This document shows positions 21,786-22,229 of a DNA stretch of 22,229 nt, one piece after another (position 1 is the first letter of the stretch; each line of letters starts with the position of its first letter). The DNA comes from Caulobacteraceae bacterium. GTDB taxonomy: Bacteria > Pseudomonadota > Alphaproteobacteria > Caulobacterales > Caulobacteraceae. Where the stretch lies: contig CANGRP010000009.1 of assembly GCA_947456005.1 (NCBI GenBank), positions 1-22,229 on the forward strand, read 5' to 3'. The position numbers and the translations under genes are program-made. Below the pieces are notes generated by a model, which was not told the DNA's origin, did not search any database, and saw nothing but the letters and a program-made list of their open reading frames with translations.

Positions 21786-22229
21786 TCAGAGGGGGATATT
21801 GTCGTGCTTCTTCCAGGGATTGGACAGCACCTTCCCCCTCAGGTTGCGCAGAGACCGGGCGATACGACGCCGGGTCGAGTGGGGCGAGATCACGTCGTCG
21901 ATGTAACCGCGTGAGGCCGCGACGAAGGGATTGGCGAAGCGCGCCTTGTACTCGGCCTCCCGGGCGGCGATCGCCTCGGTGTCGCCGATCTCGGAGCGGA
22001 AGATAATCTCCACGGCGCCCTTCGATCCCATGACGGCGATCTCGGCGGAGGGCCAGGCGTAGTTCACGTCGCCTCGGATATGCTTGGAACTCATCACGTC
22101 ATAGGCCCCGCCGTAGGCCTTGCGGGTGATCAGGGTCACCTTGGGCACCGTCGCCTCGGCGAAGGCGAACAGCAACTTGGCGCCGTGCCGGATCAGGCCG
22201 CCCTGCTCCTGCTTTGTCCCCGGCATGAA
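21786..22229 (-). CDS. pccB: Acyl/propionyl-CoA carboxylase beta subunit, C-terminal part (cut by window edge)
   Basis: Carboxyltransferase subunit that moves the carboxyl group from biotin to the acyl-CoA. Only about the last 147 residues are in the window; the gene continues past 22229. The visible part has the family C-terminal hallmarks: GTKQEQGGLIRHGAKLLFAF, the ITRKAYGGAYDVM strand, AWPSAEIAVMGSKGAVEII, the helix with YKARFANPFVAASRGYIDDVI, and the ending RGKVLSNPWKKHDNIPL, which is typical of PccB. It pairs with the alpha subunit encoded at 18710-20692 on the same strand. Normal full length would be about 510 residues. Confidence 0.92.
   Translation of the reverse strand, partial: FMPGTKQEQGGLIRHGAKLLFAFAEATVPKVTLITRKAYGGAYDVMSSKHIRGDVNYAWPSAEIAVMGSKGAVEIIFRSEIGDTEAIAAREAEYKARFANPFVAASRGYIDDVISPHSTRRRIARSLRNLRGKVLSNPWKKHDNIPL

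Overview
The window is a gene-dense stretch of a GC-rich chromosome with no mobile elements, CRISPR arrays or rRNA. The genes, strong use of G/C at third positions, tight start/stop overlaps, a sulfite-reductase operon carrying DUF2849 and DUF934 genes, an MCE operon whose permease has an N-terminal STAS domain, and apparent leaderless starts all suggest an alphaproteobacterium. The best guess is Caulobacterales (Caulobacter, Phenylobacterium or Brevundimonas group). That placement is inference from gene content; no marker gene here settles the genus.

Layout, left to right. (1) 13-2740, plus strand: nucleoside hydrolase, ribokinase and an isopenicillin-N-synthase-like Fe(II) dioxygenase, coupled by ATGA overlaps. 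The first two form a nucleoside-to-ribose-5-phosphate salvage route. (2) 2845-6339, plus strand: a four-gene MCE lipid-transport operon (STAS-permease, ATPase, MCE protein, outer-membrane-type lipoprotein). (3) 6344-9346, minus strand: GST, S1/P1 nuclease, Nudix hydrolase and FolD, each overlapping the next. (4) 9438-9926, plus strand: a small secreted 3D-domain protein. (5) 9927-14834, minus strand: assimilatory sulfate reduction and siroheme operon, transcribed cobA, DUF2849, cysI, DUF934, cysH, fpr. (6) 14992-15948, plus strand: a GcvA-like LysR regulator divergent from that operon, with a dyad operator candidate between them. (7) 15945-16265, minus strand: an orphan Hpt phosphotransfer protein; then tRNA-Lys(CTT). 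(8) 16624-17922, plus strand: O-acetylhomoserine sulfhydrylase (metY) behind a structured leader. (9) 17926-20692, minus strand: TauE/SafE permease and the biotin-carrying alpha subunit of an acyl/propionyl-CoA carboxylase. (10) 20772-21260, plus strand: MsrB. (11) 21273-22229, minus strand: a small channel-like membrane protein and the C-terminal end of the carboxylase beta subunit, cut by the window edge.

Sulfur is the common thread of the right two thirds. CysH makes sulfite, CysI (with siroheme, whose precursor CobA makes) reduces it to sulfide, MetY fixes sulfide into homocysteine, a TauE/SafE permease may export sulfite or related anions, and MsrB repairs oxidised methionine. Most of the window is ordinary housekeeping. 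The two points most worth a second look are regulatory. The metY leader can be drawn as a compact H-type pseudoknot whose 3' strand competes with a hairpin and with ribosome-binding-site sequestration, and it does not resemble SAM-II. The cobA/LysR intergenic region contains a 12-bp near-perfect inverted repeat. Both are read by eye and need covariance or binding tests. No intergenic gap exceeds 300 bases.
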